This document shows positions 16,001 to 23,811 of a stretch of 52,637 nt of DNA, piece by piece. The DNA comes from Chloroflexota bacterium (GTDB lineage Bacteria > Chloroflexota > Dehalococcoidia > Lucifugimonadales > Lucifugimonadaceae). The notes beneath the pieces are model-generated. The model was not told where the DNA came from, made no database searches, and was given only the letters and a program-made list of their open reading frames with translations. The first letter of the stretch is position 1; each line of letters opens with the position of its first letter. The stretch spans positions 1 to 52,637 of the forward strand of contig JAJCYY010000070.1 of assembly GCA_029262735.1 (NCBI GenBank), written 5' to 3'. The translations under genes and the position numbers were made by a program.

Positions 16001-17867
16001 AAAAAGCCGGTAGGGCAGACAGCTGAGAGATCTCGGCTGTAAATGATGGCGAGTCTGCCAGCCACTGATGTTCAGATTGAGGTGGTGAGTGGGAAGGCGA
16101 GTATCTCAGCTGCAGATGGCGAATCTCCACGGACACTTCTCCAGCGTTTTCGTGAAGCGTGGCCTCACCGAACACTTGAAGCTGTTCACCGAGATCAATG
16201 GTTGCAGTACGCAGCTGGCCATGTTCCTGTTTGACGGTGAGATTCTCCAGTTGGAATCCCGCGAACTCGATCGAATTGAGTGAGGTGCCTTCTTCAGGAG
16301 CAGCGAGCTGGACCGGTAAGTCGACTCGAAGCGAGTTGCTCTGTGGGTGGACGGTTAACGGGCCGTCTTCAATGGTCACTGATCCGCCGAGTGCGCTGCT
16401 GATCTGTGCAGCAACCTCGGCTCTATTCGCGTCGAAAGCCTGACTATTCACTGACTCCGCTGGCGGACCGAGTTGCTCAGGTGCTTCCGGAACACTGGCT
16501 GTAACGCTCGCCGCTGAGCCGATCCCGCCGCGGTTGATGGCGTTCACCAGGAATAGATAGTCGCCTGGAGGAAGTTCAGCGAAGGATTGTGTCAATACGT
16601 CATGTCCGACGGTTCGCTGAGACACCCAACCTGCCGCTTCCGAGATGACATAAGAGCTGATGTCAGCGCCATTCCTGTTTTGTGGCGCTTTCCAACTGAT
16701 GGTGACGCTGGTGGGTGCAACGGTTACTTCCGCGGCGATGTCGAGCGGTGCTGATGGCGGACCGGCGGGTATCACCGGTTCTGATAGTTGCGAGAAGGGT
16801 CCGAATCCGTTGTTGTTCAGAGCCTGTACTCGGAACCTGTACTCACGACCGTTAACAAGATCAGTGAACCGCACAGACAGGCGGGATGCCGGAACGGCTC
16901 GATTGGTCTCACCGTCAGCTGACCTGACGAAGTAGTCGGTGACCTGGGTTCCGCCGCCATTTCCCGGTGGTTGCCATGAAAACTCCACCCAGCCGTCACC
17001 GGCTGTGACAGCAAGAGTGGTTGGGATACCAGGAATGGGGAGGGAAGGCGTCGGACCGGGTTGCTGGGCAACTCCTGCCCCACCGCCTGATGAACTGGCT
17101 GGTGGGGCTGTGGGCGTTGGCACAGGCGACGGAGTTGGCGCAGGGCCGGGGTCCTCGACGATGAGCAGACCTGTCGGTGAGAGAGATGTTGGATTGCCTG
17201 CTGAGTACAGACGGGTGCCAAACGCGCCTTCAGTCAGGATCTCTATCGGGTCATCGCCCGAGGCCACGCGCCGCAGAGTGAGCCGCATGACCGTGCCGTT
17301 TTCGTGGGAAACACCGCCGTGCAATCCGCAACTGAACGAAGTCCTGCCGGTAGAAACCTCAACCGGGCCGATCGGGCTGAACGATCCGGCGAACAGTCCT
17401 TCGCACTGAGCAGCGACTATCTCGATTACGGACGGATCGTGACTGACAAGCAGTTGGACCGTGTCGTGTAGCCACGGCAACATCCCGTCTACTTTGACGA
17501 ACAGGTCGGCCTCACCAGCAGATCGTTCCAGTACCAGGGTGTCGACCGGATCGCCTGCGCCGTTCGAGAAGCCGATCAAGATAGGCTCGCCGCCAGATCC
17601 GCCAGATCCGCCAGATCCGCCGGGCGTCGGCGTTGGGATTGGCGTCGGTGTTGGACCTCCAGTCCCACCGGTTCCACCGGTCCCGCCATTTCCGCTGGTG
17701 CCGCCAGTTCCGCCGGTGTTCGTCCTACCGTCCGCGGCAGAGAACGCTGCTGTCGGATCAGGCATTGTCTGTAAAGCCATGATGATTGCCATGGCAGCGA
17801 CAACGACACCGGTGGAAAGTGTCCAGCGAAGCGGGAAGCGCAATTGCGCCGAGTGTGGATGTCGCAC
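13086..17867 (-). CDS. Exported multidomain protein: cohesin-like, FnIII, internal membrane segments, degenerate subtilase, cadherin-like and dockerin-like domains
   Basis: A 1593-residue protein. Domains in order: signal/anchor segment (about 13-35), Gly/Thr/Pro linker (50-92), cohesin-like beta domain (about 93-237), two fibronectin type III domains (about 280-370 and 371-462), a beta-rich region ending in FSTFAV, a Pro/Ser linker, a membrane segment (about 829-851), and a second signal-peptide-like segment starting at M862 and ending NNAAAQ. A subtilase-like domain follows (about 905-1320), then a cadherin-like tandem repeat (about 1330-1420) and a dockerin-like pair of EF-hand loops near the end (GDANSDDWIDEIDAVL, DLNGDAVTNGADL). 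In the subtilase part the aspartate survives (D923) but the usual HGT is RGR (R962), the oxyanion Asn is Asp (SAGDS), and the GTSxAAPH serine motif reads GSPAAAAH (1270-1277), so proteolysis is doubtful. The whole looks like two secreted proteins joined in frame. Extracellular scaffold or adhesion role inferred. Confidence 0.78.
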   Translation of the reverse strand: MRHPHSAQLRFPLRWTLSTGVVVAAMAIIMALQTMPDPTAAFSAADGRTNTGGTGGTSGNGGTGGTGGTGGPTPTPIPTPTPGGSGGSGGSGGEPILIGFSNGAGDPVDTLVLERSAGEADLFVKVDGMLPWLHDTVQLLVSHDPSVIEIVAAQCEGLFAGSFSPIGPVEVSTGRTSFSCGLHGGVSHENGTVMRLTLRRVASGDDPIEILTEGAFGTRLYSAGNPTSLSPTGLLIVEDPGPAPTPSPVPTPTAPPASSSGGGAGVAQQPGPTPSLPIPGIPTTLAVTAGDGWVEFSWQPPGNGGGTQVTDYFVRSADGETNRAVPASRLSVRFTDLVNGREYRFRVQALNNNGFGPFSQLSEPVIPAGPPSAPLDIAAEVTVAPTSVTISWKAPQNRNGADISSYVISEAAGWVSQRTVGHDVLTQSFAELPPGDYLFLVNAINRGGIGSAASVTASVPEAPEQLGPPAESVNSQAFDANRAEVAAQISSALGGSVTIEDGPLTVHPQSNSLRVDLPVQLAAPEEGTSLNSIEFAGFQLENLTVKQEHGQLRTATIDLGEQLQVFGEATLHENAGEVSVEIRHLQLRYSPSHSPPQSEHQWLADSPSFTAEISQLSALPAFSSKFSASLGPPDLPEVEQLTALLMEHHRVVSIEDTPGNRRSGFVVNVEHDDGTVFSPVGTTFSFRLRLPFENDDSLVAIKLDDAGVVHVRPVSCLREELTTSCSALFDGDAAGFSTFAVIQAERLDERSPSGVASPEPQPTARPSATSTPPAAVLSTLVPDTARPNANAPTAPMPSPSPSPAPVATPKLDLGLNVSLPPGDSRDTHPVIAVVAFAALGIVIVGALVGYVVNRQHRTGLSMLAVSVFATALLVLVAANNAAAQRVHAAGEITSQGDAALRSDIVKSNFLVDGTGITVGILSDSFGCDAAALASDIAAGELPADMAIADDSPGILCPFASDRGRAVAQLIHDVAPGANLTFETVITGESVMASKILKFASSGVDIIVDDFLHGSELFFQDDLIAQTIDQVTASGIIYMTSAGDSRIASYESTYTAGEAPTVVCSTSNPSICTVPGTWHDFDPGTGPGEQDQMLDISLSGEATSLMLQWDQPAGSPGGGNTSDLDLFVFDRTGALVAVSTIANDSTGEPTEQLRLAGLDSIQVAVSHGGGPAPAKIKLIVSNGATINEFDTGSSAIVGHRNAAGAITVGPVDYNDTAAFGGTPQVEPGAPLGGVETLFAADGSPIVPPIVRQKPDIVAPSGTDTTFGPVRGSPAAAAHTAGAVALLLQLRQDLHASGQLGQEEIRRLLTQTAIDLGPAGPDLESGYGLIDAMAAATRLTTDPPISEDDSYATQLNIPLDISAPGLLTNDSDSEGQPLSAQLISGPVNGNLLLNANGSFTYTPDQDFTGDDSFSYVAADGSFTSVPATVTITVGSVGSLETSVGLQGVSAGADFGSDEIDVILFEGDETARQIVLTPGGSGAVNLDGLGPGTYDLYAVVPGFLIAEALDIQIGVVPGATTVLPDTQLPAGDANSDDWIDEIDAVLVAMAHGTVHVSGIRRDGAGNIVDLNGDAVTNGADLSLTVSNIGLAGFVPW

Positions 17868-18115
17868 GACCGGATGCCTGCCTGAAGGGGTTATTCACTT
17901 CAATTGGCGCCGAACGAAATCCGCCTGTAATCCTGAACGATTCCGGAATCTGAGCGGAGTGCGGCTCGGGACACGCCTGCGTCGCGCGGCAGGTTAGCAC
18001 GACAATTGGACGAGATGAAAGGTAACGGTTTGGTGGCAGCGTTCAAAAGCGGGAAGATTCAATCTAGATGCGACGATTTGTGACCATCACGTGACAGTGA
18101 GGAGCCTGCATGGGC

Positions 18116-18943
18116 TCACGCTGCCTCTTTGCGGCCGAACCATCCCTCTCTGCCACATTTCCCGCAGCGAGCCCGCGCCTGGGCCGCACCATGGTTCCCA
18201 CAGCTGGTGCAGGTGAACTTCTCGTAGAGATTGAATAGCGGAGAGTTCTTGGCACCCTTTTCCAGGCTGAGGATGCGATCGACCAGCGGCTTCAGCGCCT
18301 CGAGGTCCAATCCTCCCCCACCGGATTTCCCAGATTTCAGGGCTGCGATCTCGGTCTCGAGTGCCTGGATCTTCGCAAGGGCCGCCTCAAGTGTGGCGAT
18401 TCGGCCTGAGATCAGCCCCAGGTCCCCCTGGATTGGAGCGACCGCGGCTTCCGCCGCCTCCCCGGCCATCATCAACACCTGTTCTTCTGTTACTCCACCA
18501 GCGGCAACGGGCTCCGCTACCGGTGCGTCGGCTGCAACGGGGGCAACCGAGGGTGCTGCGGCTGGCGCGGGTTCGGCGTGAACCACTCCCGGCGGTGGCG
18601 TGACGCCAGGCGGTGGAGGTGCGTCTATCGTGACTGGTGCAGGCGTAGCGGGTGCTGCCGCAGGCGCCACTTCGGGAACAACATCAGGAGCGGCTTCTGC
18701 AACCGGTGCAACGGGGGCGGGTTCGGGCGTTACCGGTTCTGGAGCTGCCGGTGCGGGTTCAGCTGCTGCCTCCGCAACTGGCGCAGTCTCTACTGGAGCT
18801 GCCTCTGCAACCGGCGCAGACTCCTGTGCGGGCACGTCTGCAGCCGCGTCTGGGGCCGTGTCTTCTCCAGCGTCGTCAGATACCTGCGAATTCAGGAGCG
18901 CGTCGATAGCGTCCTGTGACAGCACTGAGCTGTTTTCGTCCAT
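18116..18943 (-). CDS. FliM-like CheY-binding N-terminal peptide, Ala/Pro linker, coiled coil and C-terminal zinc ribbon
   Basis: A 275-residue protein of unusual make-up. Residues 8-18 read LSQDAIDALLN, nearly identical to the N-terminal peptide of FliM (LSQxEIDALLN) that binds phosphorylated CheY. No FliM or FliN domain follows. Instead there is a long Ala/Pro/Val/Glu linker (about 25-150), a GVTEEQVLMMAGEAAEAAV helix, a coiled coil (about 165-205, ISGRIATLEAALAKIQALE), a helix ending YEKF, and a zinc ribbon with C245-x2-C248 and C260-x2-C263. No signal peptide is seen. It is the last gene of the chemotaxis cluster, on the same strand, 190 bases after the HD-GYP-like gene. The arrangement suggests an adaptor that receives CheY-P and passes the signal to a partner through the ribbon or coiled coil. 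Function is inferred; I do not recognise a named family for the full protein. Confidence 0.75.
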   Translation of the reverse strand: MDENSSVLSQDAIDALLNSQVSDDAGEDTAPDAAADVPAQESAPVAEAAPVETAPVAEAAAEPAPAAPEPVTPEPAPVAPVAEAAPDVVPEVAPAAAPATPAPVTIDAPPPPGVTPPPGVVHAEPAPAAAPSVAPVAADAPVAEPVAAGGVTEEQVLMMAGEAAEAAVAPIQGDLGLISGRIATLEAALAKIQALETEIAALKSGKSGGGGLDLEALKPLVDRILSLEKGAKNSPLFNLYEKFTCTSCGNHGAAQARARCGKCGREGWFGRKEAA

Positions 18944-19132
18944 AGAGGTGCCCGTGATAATTCAGAGGAGGCAAACGCCTTCTCAGTCTATATTCGTGAC
19001 CTAATTTTGCCTTCGAGCAGCGTTACTCGGCCCGGTGTCAGCCCCTAAAGGGTTGGATGTGTGCCACCCGATGAACTCACGGACCAGTTCCCACCAGATG
19101 GTCTCCAGAGGTTCAAAAAGGACGTAAAGCTG

Positions 19133-20218
19133 TCAGGCAGCTTTGTACTCGACCACCAGACGCTGCCTGTTGCGAGGATCTGACAGGTCGAGTTCGATCA
19201 TCTCGTCCGGCTTCACATCGAACCCATCTTTGTCTTTGAGCACTTTAAGGCGCGGCCTGCCGATCTGACCGGCATTCGACTCCGTGACAACACCTGTCTC
19301 GCCTGTGGTCAGACTCACAACCACACCGCTGGGGTAGACCGGCACTCTTCGAGCAAGATGCTGCACGATTTCCTGGTCGAAGAGGTCCCCTCCGAACGCC
19401 ATCATGTACTCCAGCGCATCGTGCCTGGAGCTTTGTTCAGAACGGTTGAACGGTGATATCAGGGTGAAGTAGTTGTCAGCAACGGTGATCAGACGGCTCA
19501 TCATCGAGATCTGTTCGCCTTTGATGCCCTGCGGATACCCGGATCCGTTCAGCAGTTCGTGGCTCTGGAGCACGGCTTCGGCGATTTCTGTAGATACCCG
19601 GGACGAGTCTCTCAGCAGCACGTAGCCGTGAACCGGGTGCTTGTTGAACTCGTGCTCCTGCGCCGGTGTGAGCGGTTCCTGTTGTTGGACAATCTCTTTT
19701 GGCAGGTTGAGATAGCCAACGTTCATAAGGGCAGTTGCCACACCGACGTCGGCCGTCTGGTCCTGGTTCATGCCGGAGAGCGCTGCCAACAGCATCGCCA
19801 TTCCGGTGGCTCGAGCAGGCAGCCTGTACAGATGGTCGGCTGGAGACGTACACGGGGCGGTGTTGAGTTCACCCAGTCCGACGGGGAAGAACTCTCCGGC
19901 CATTTCGTGAATCGGACGGACAATGAGCTCGAGGATTGCGTCATCCAGTACTCCAGCGCCCTGGCATTCGATGTAAAGCGTCTGGAGACCCTGCGTGATC
20001 TGCGCCTCAGCGTACGGCTCGACCAGCGGCTCGACCGAAACCTCGGCCACACGATCATCATCGACGAACAGTTCGTCTACTCCGTAGACCGGTAGCCTGT
20101 TAATTACGTCCTCGGTCAGCTCCTCATGCTCTTTCAGCACAAGATTGTGAAAGGCGTCGGTCAACTGCCGGGCCAGGACCATTCCCGGTATTGCCTCGGC
20201 TGCGGGTAGCCGTCTCAT
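19133..20218 (-). CDS. Degenerate HD-GYP domain protein
   Basis: A 361-residue protein in three parts: an N-terminal helical/beta segment (1-70), an HD-GYP-like domain (about 80-290), and a C-terminal beta segment (300-355) like those found after some HD-GYP domains. The scaffold is recognisable from LTPAQEHEFNKHPVHGYVLL (H194, P195), SHELLNGSGYPQG (GYP 227-229) and SRLITVADNY. Metal-binding residues are mostly lost. The HD dyad is M165-N166 in ALMNVGYLNLP, the first histidine of HHExxDG is S219, and the aspartate is N224. It is therefore unlikely to hydrolyse cyclic di-GMP and may act as a sensor or binding protein. ATG is preceded by AAGGA. It follows cheR by 42 bases in the chemotaxis operon. 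Confidence 0.82.
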   Translation of the reverse strand: MRRLPAAEAIPGMVLARQLTDAFHNLVLKEHEELTEDVINRLPVYGVDELFVDDDRVAEVSVEPLVEPYAEAQITQGLQTLYIECQGAGVLDDAILELIVRPIHEMAGEFFPVGLGELNTAPCTSPADHLYRLPARATGMAMLLAALSGMNQDQTADVGVATALMNVGYLNLPKEIVQQQEPLTPAQEHEFNKHPVHGYVLLRDSSRVSTEIAEAVLQSHELLNGSGYPQGIKGEQISMMSRLITVADNYFTLISPFNRSEQSSRHDALEYMMAFGGDLFDQEIVQHLARRVPVYPSGVVVSLTTGETGVVTESNAGQIGRPRLKVLKDKDGFDVKPDEMIELDLSDPRNRQRLVVEYKAA

Positions 20219-20260
20219 CGATTTTGTCCTTCATGAGACTGCGAATCGAGGAGTGACGGG

Positions 20261-21064
20261 TCAGGCAGCGGCTCGTTGTGTCATCGCTACCTTGCGGTAG
20301 AGCGAAGTCGCGAACCGTTCCAGGCCAAACACCTTTGGATTCAGGATGGTTTCAGTACCGCCTACAAAGAGCACCCCACCACTTTTTAGCGAAGCGACGA
20401 ACTTTTCGTTTAGCGTCTGCTTGGCCTCATCCGAGAAATAGATGACTACATTTCGACACATAATCAGGTCATAGTTTTGCTCGAACCGATCGGACAGCAG
20501 GTTCAACTTGCTGAACTTCGCCTTCTTGACGACGTCTGGCTTTACGAACCAACCTTTTTCTCGTTTTTCGAAGTAGCGTTGACGCATCATTGCCGGGGCG
20601 TTCTTCACCTCGTCGTCAGGATACGGACCACCGTTCTTGCTGATGTATATCGATGCTTGATCGATATCCGTGCCGACGAGCCGGTAGTTGATGCCTGGCT
20701 TGATCTGATCCATGTACATGGCGACAGAATAGGCCTCGTTACCTCGAGAAGATCCCGCGCTCCAGATCTTCGGGGCCAGTGAGTTCTTAATGATGTCTGG
20801 CAGCACGGTTGTGCGGAGCGCTTCAAACTGGGTGGCGTCTCTAAAGAACTCAGTGACGTTGATGGTCAGATACGTCCTGAGCTCTTCCCTGATTGCCGCG
20901 TCAGTTTTCAGTTGCCCGCAAAATTCCTTGATCGTGTTGTTACCGTGCCGTTCCACGAAAGCAACAAGTCGGCGTTGCATCTGACCTGGCTTGTAGTAGT
21001 CAAGGTTGATGTCCAGGTAGGTGCGGATCGCCTCGGTCATCTGCAGATACTCTTTCTCGTTCAA
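20261..21064 (-). CDS. cheR: Chemotaxis protein methyltransferase CheR
   Basis: A 267-residue SAM-dependent enzyme that methylates glutamates on chemoreceptors. It has the N-terminal helical domain (to about residue 75) with YKPGQMQRRL, then the SAM-binding domain with TEFFRD, the glycine-rich IWSAGSSRGNEAYSVAM, VGTDID and DLIMCRNVVIYFSDEAK, all characteristic of CheR. Length is normal and no TPR extension is present. Its ATG overlaps the stop codon of cheB by four bases (ATGA), so the two opposing receptor-modification enzymes are translationally coupled. Confidence 0.96.
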   Translation of the reverse strand: MNEKEYLQMTEAIRTYLDINLDYYKPGQMQRRLVAFVERHGNNTIKEFCGQLKTDAAIREELRTYLTINVTEFFRDATQFEALRTTVLPDIIKNSLAPKIWSAGSSRGNEAYSVAMYMDQIKPGINYRLVGTDIDQASIYISKNGGPYPDDEVKNAPAMMRQRYFEKREKGWFVKPDVVKKAKFSKLNLLSDRFEQNYDLIMCRNVVIYFSDEAKQTLNEKFVASLKSGGVLFVGGTETILNPKVFGLERFATSLYRKVAMTQRAAA

Positions 21065-22164
21065 TCTGCCGCTCCCGCACTATGCTTCAGCCCAACTTCG
21101 TACATTCTGACGATCTGCCTGGCGACCTTGTCGATTGGAACCACTTTGTCGGCGTGTCTGGCTTCGACGACGGCTCGTGGCATGCCGTAAACGGCGCAGG
21201 TCGACTCGTCTTCGGCCAAAACCATGCCGCCCGCAGCCTTAATGGCACCGCTGCCGTCTTTGCCGTCCGAGCCCATGCCCGTCAGCACAACCCCAACCGT
21301 TTTGCGGCCAAAACCCCTTGCGATGGATCGCATGGTGATATCGGCTGCAGGTCGGACTCCGTGCAATGTGGGTTCTTCCGTCAGGTCGATCTCTCCGTTG
21401 CTGGCGACCACCATGTGGTAGCCACCCGGCGCCATAAGTACTGTTCCACCCTGGATGAACTCGCCTTTTTCGGCTTCACGAACCGTCAGTGGTCCTGCGC
21501 TGTCGAGTCTTTCTGAGAGCGACTTGGTAAATCCGGCAGGCATGTGCTGGACGATTGCGTATGCGACCCGGTCATCTGCCGGTAGTGATGGCACAACTTC
21601 AGCCAGCGCCCGTGGGCCGCCTGTCGACGATGCGATGACCACGACGCGTTCAATTCTCTTTGTTGCACCTGCTGTACGAGTGGGAGTTGCGGTACCGCGA
21701 GAGCTCTGTGCAGGTCTTGCTGGAATCTCGGACCTGATGGCGCGTGCCAGTCGGGCGACGGGAACGCGCGCTGCGAGCTTCACCGTCTCGACGAGGTCAC
21801 GCTCTCCACTGCCGTCACCGGCCGAATCGGCGATCGATGGCTTGAGGAAAAAATCTACTGCGCCCAGCTCAAGCGCCGCCAGAGTCGTCTCGGTGTCATC
21901 GCCTGTCAGGCTGCTGATCATGACGACGGGGGTCGGCCGCAGCACCATGATCTGCTTGAGGGCTCCAATACCGTCGAGCCGAGGCATCTGGACGTCCATA
22001 GTAATAACGTCTGGCTTTAGCGCTGCGAGTTTGTCGAGCGCCTCTTGTCCATCACGCGCGCTCTCTACGCGACCGATGTCGGGGTCGCTTTTCAGTTTTT
22101 TTGAGATCATCGATCTCGCGAATGCCGAGTCGTCTACGACTAGCACCGTTAGTCCAGTGTCCAC
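21061..22164 (-). CDS. cheB: Chemotaxis response regulator protein-glutamate methylesterase CheB
   Basis: A 367-residue protein with an N-terminal receiver domain (phospho-acceptor D57 in ITMDVQMPRLDG) and a C-terminal methylesterase domain. The esterase shows the catalytic serine in IASSTGGPRAL, the histidine in IVQHMPAGFTKSL, and the aspartate in LTGMGSDGKDG. It removes methyl groups from, and may deamidate, chemoreceptors when phosphorylated by CheA. GTG start with TAGGAG six bases upstream. A gap of 92 bases separates it from cheY. Confidence 0.97.
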   Translation of the reverse strand: MDTGLTVLVVDDSAFARSMISKKLKSDPDIGRVESARDGQEALDKLAALKPDVITMDVQMPRLDGIGALKQIMVLRPTPVVMISSLTGDDTETTLAALELGAVDFFLKPSIADSAGDGSGERDLVETVKLAARVPVARLARAIRSEIPARPAQSSRGTATPTRTAGATKRIERVVVIASSTGGPRALAEVVPSLPADDRVAYAIVQHMPAGFTKSLSERLDSAGPLTVREAEKGEFIQGGTVLMAPGGYHMVVASNGEIDLTEEPTLHGVRPAADITMRSIARGFGRKTVGVVLTGMGSDGKDGSGAIKAAGGMVLAEDESTCAVYGMPRAVVEARHADKVVPIDKVARQIVRMYEVGLKHSAGAAD

Positions 22165-22256
22165 CTTAAGCTCCTACACTTCCCAGCCAGATTTACAGGG
22201 ATGAACGCTCTGCTATGTCACGTCTGGTCATCGACCAATAGCGGAGCAACGGACGG

Positions 22257-22613
22257 TTATGCAATCAGTTTCGCAACAGCAGCCAGCACCCTGTCAGCGT
22301 CGAAGGGCTTCACAACGAAGTCCTTGGCACCGATTTTTAGCGCCTCCATGACGATCGACTGCTGTCCCATGGCCGTAACCATTGCGACCTTGCAGTTTGC
22401 GTCATGTGCTTTGATCTCTTTTAGAGCGCTCAGGCCGTCCATGTCCGGCATGGTGATATCCAACAGCACGGCATCCGGACTGTTGCTCTTGTACTGATCA
22501 ACAGCTTCGCGGCCCGTGCTCGCCTCGACAACTTCATGGCCATTCTCGGTGAGCAGTTTGCTGCACCTCAGGCGCATGAACGCCGCGTCATCTACGACTA
22601 ATATCTTTGCCAA
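22257..22613 (-). CDS. cheY: Chemotaxis response regulator CheY
   Basis: A single-domain receiver of 118 residues: acidic pocket VVDD (D8, D9), phospho-acceptor D52 (LLDITMPDMDG), switch residue T80 (MVTAMG) and K102 (VVKPF). There is no output domain, so it signals by protein-protein contact. TTG start with a strong AGGAGG seven bases upstream. The FliM-like peptide encoded at 18943 is the obvious candidate partner in this window; CheC would dephosphorylate it. Confidence 0.95.
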   Translation of the reverse strand: MAKILVVDDAAFMRLRCSKLLTENGHEVVEASTGREAVDQYKSNSPDAVLLDITMPDMDGLSALKEIKAHDANCKVAMVTAMGQQSIVMEALKIGAKDFVVKPFDADRVLAAVAKLIA

Positions 22614-22630
22614 CTCGATTCCTCCTGGAC

Positions 22631-23131
22631 CTAGAGGTCCGTCTGGTCCATACCGGCCCTGGCGACCGTGACCTTGCCTGTGCCGACTGTCAGCCGGACA
22701 GTCCTCCCCTGGGTCCCTCCCAGGTCCTCAGCCTTAACCCTGCGACCTGCTTTTTGCAGCAGTTCCTTGACCGACTCAATATTCCGGTCCCCAATGTTCA
22801 TCACGCTGGTGTTCGGAGCCTTAACGGGCATCATCTGGGCTCCGCCTGCCAGCTTGATAACCAGACCTGCCTTCGACGCACCGGCTTTTTCCATCTGTTC
22901 GAAGAGCGTTGGCAGGGCGACATCGGCGAACTTGGGTGTCTGCCTCTGTTCGCTGCCACCGCTGTCAGGCAGCACTATGTGCGCCATTCCAGCCACTCCG
23001 GACTTCGGGTCGAACGCTGTAACGCAGACGCACGATCCAAGGCCAAGGCTCACCAATGTGTCTTCACCTTTTGTCGAAACGGCGATCTCTCCCAACCCAA
23101 CCACCGTTGGTTGCACAGCCGCCGTTGTCAT
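22631..23131 (-). CDS. cheD: Chemoreceptor glutamine deamidase CheD
   Basis: A 166-residue CheD. The nucleophilic cysteine is C34 in LGLGSCVCV and the histidine is H51 in GMAHIVLPD; a GGAQMM block and the conserved NIGDRN motif follow. CheD deamidates receptor glutamines and binds CheC, raising CheC activity toward CheY-P. Its ATG overlaps the cheC stop codon by four bases, which fits the known CheC-CheD partnership. Confidence 0.94.
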   Translation of the reverse strand: MTTAAVQPTVVGLGEIAVSTKGEDTLVSLGLGSCVCVTAFDPKSGVAGMAHIVLPDSGGSEQRQTPKFADVALPTLFEQMEKAGASKAGLVIKLAGGAQMMPVKAPNTSVMNIGDRNIESVKELLQKAGRRVKAEDLGGTQGRTVRLTVGTGKVTVARAGMDQTDL

Positions 23132-23811
23132 GCCGCAAGTCCTTTCTCGAACGCCTGCAACCGAAAATCGTTTGAAGGCAGGACTATGAACGTGCCGTCT
23201 ACCTTCGTGTTTTCGGTTCCGTATGTGGTCTGGAGCAAATCGACCTCGTCCGTATCCATCATGATCTCGGCGAGGATGTAGTCCAGCACCGCGCCGGTCA
23301 TGTCCTCGCGAACGGTCGGAGGCGTCGTCATGAGCTGGATGCCCGTCTCATCTCCCATGACGTTGAGAAAGAACGAGCACATGATGTTGCCCATCTCACC
23401 GAGTGTTGAGAGTTCGAGTTCTCCCATCTCGTTGGACGTTCCAAGTTCCTGGCCAAGCAGGATGTCGATGATTGAGTACGCAGCTTCAGGGGAGTGCAGC
23501 AGCGCCATGTGAAAGCCCGGCTTCTCCTCAACAGCGAGCAGGATGCCCACAGTGATCTTTTCTGCGCCGCCCAGCTTGTCCGGGATCTGGGTCACGTCGA
23601 CTGTCTGGGACGTGATTTCAGAGACGGAGATGTTGGCTCCAGCCATATCTGTCAGACCGGATATTGAGTGGTTGACCGCCTTCCGCATCACAGCGTCCCA
23701 GCGGGAGTGTTGTTCGCTTGTGTATGCCAACTGATTTGTCAAGATCTCTTCTCCATACTTGCTGAATTCGGCATCGGTGCCCTCAGGCCGCTTTACCAAT
23801 AACTGCGTCAC
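23128..23811 (-). CDS. cheC: CheY-P phosphatase CheC
   Basis: A 227-residue CheC/CheX/FliY-family protein. CheC has two active-site helices of pattern S/D-x3-E-x2-N. The second is intact here (STLGEMGNIMCSFFLN). The first (WDAVMRKAVNHSISGL) keeps the asparagine but has lysine in place of the glutamate, so only one site looks functional. About 30 extra residues precede the first helix. It starts inside the end of cheA (29-base overlap) and overlaps cheD by four bases. Confidence 0.88.
   Translation of the reverse strand: MTQLLVKRPEGTDAEFSKYGEEILTNQLAYTSEQHSRWDAVMRKAVNHSISGLTDMAGANISVSEITSQTVDVTQIPDKLGGAEKITVGILLAVEEKPGFHMALLHSPEAAYSIIDILLGQELGTSNEMGELELSTLGEMGNIMCSFFLNVMGDETGIQLMTTPPTVREDMTGAVLDYILAEIMMDTDEVDLLQTTYGTENTKVDGTFIVLPSNDFRLQAFEKGLAA

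Noticed and set aside
16939..17409. 156-codon plus-strand frame opposite the 1593-residue protein
   Set aside because: Low-complexity antisense frame created by Gly/Pro-rich coding on the other strand.
18600..19004. Gly/Ala/Thr-rich plus-strand frames opposite the FliM-like-peptide protein
   Set aside because: Mirror of the Ala/Pro linker in the minus-strand gene; other plus-strand frames here are equally open.
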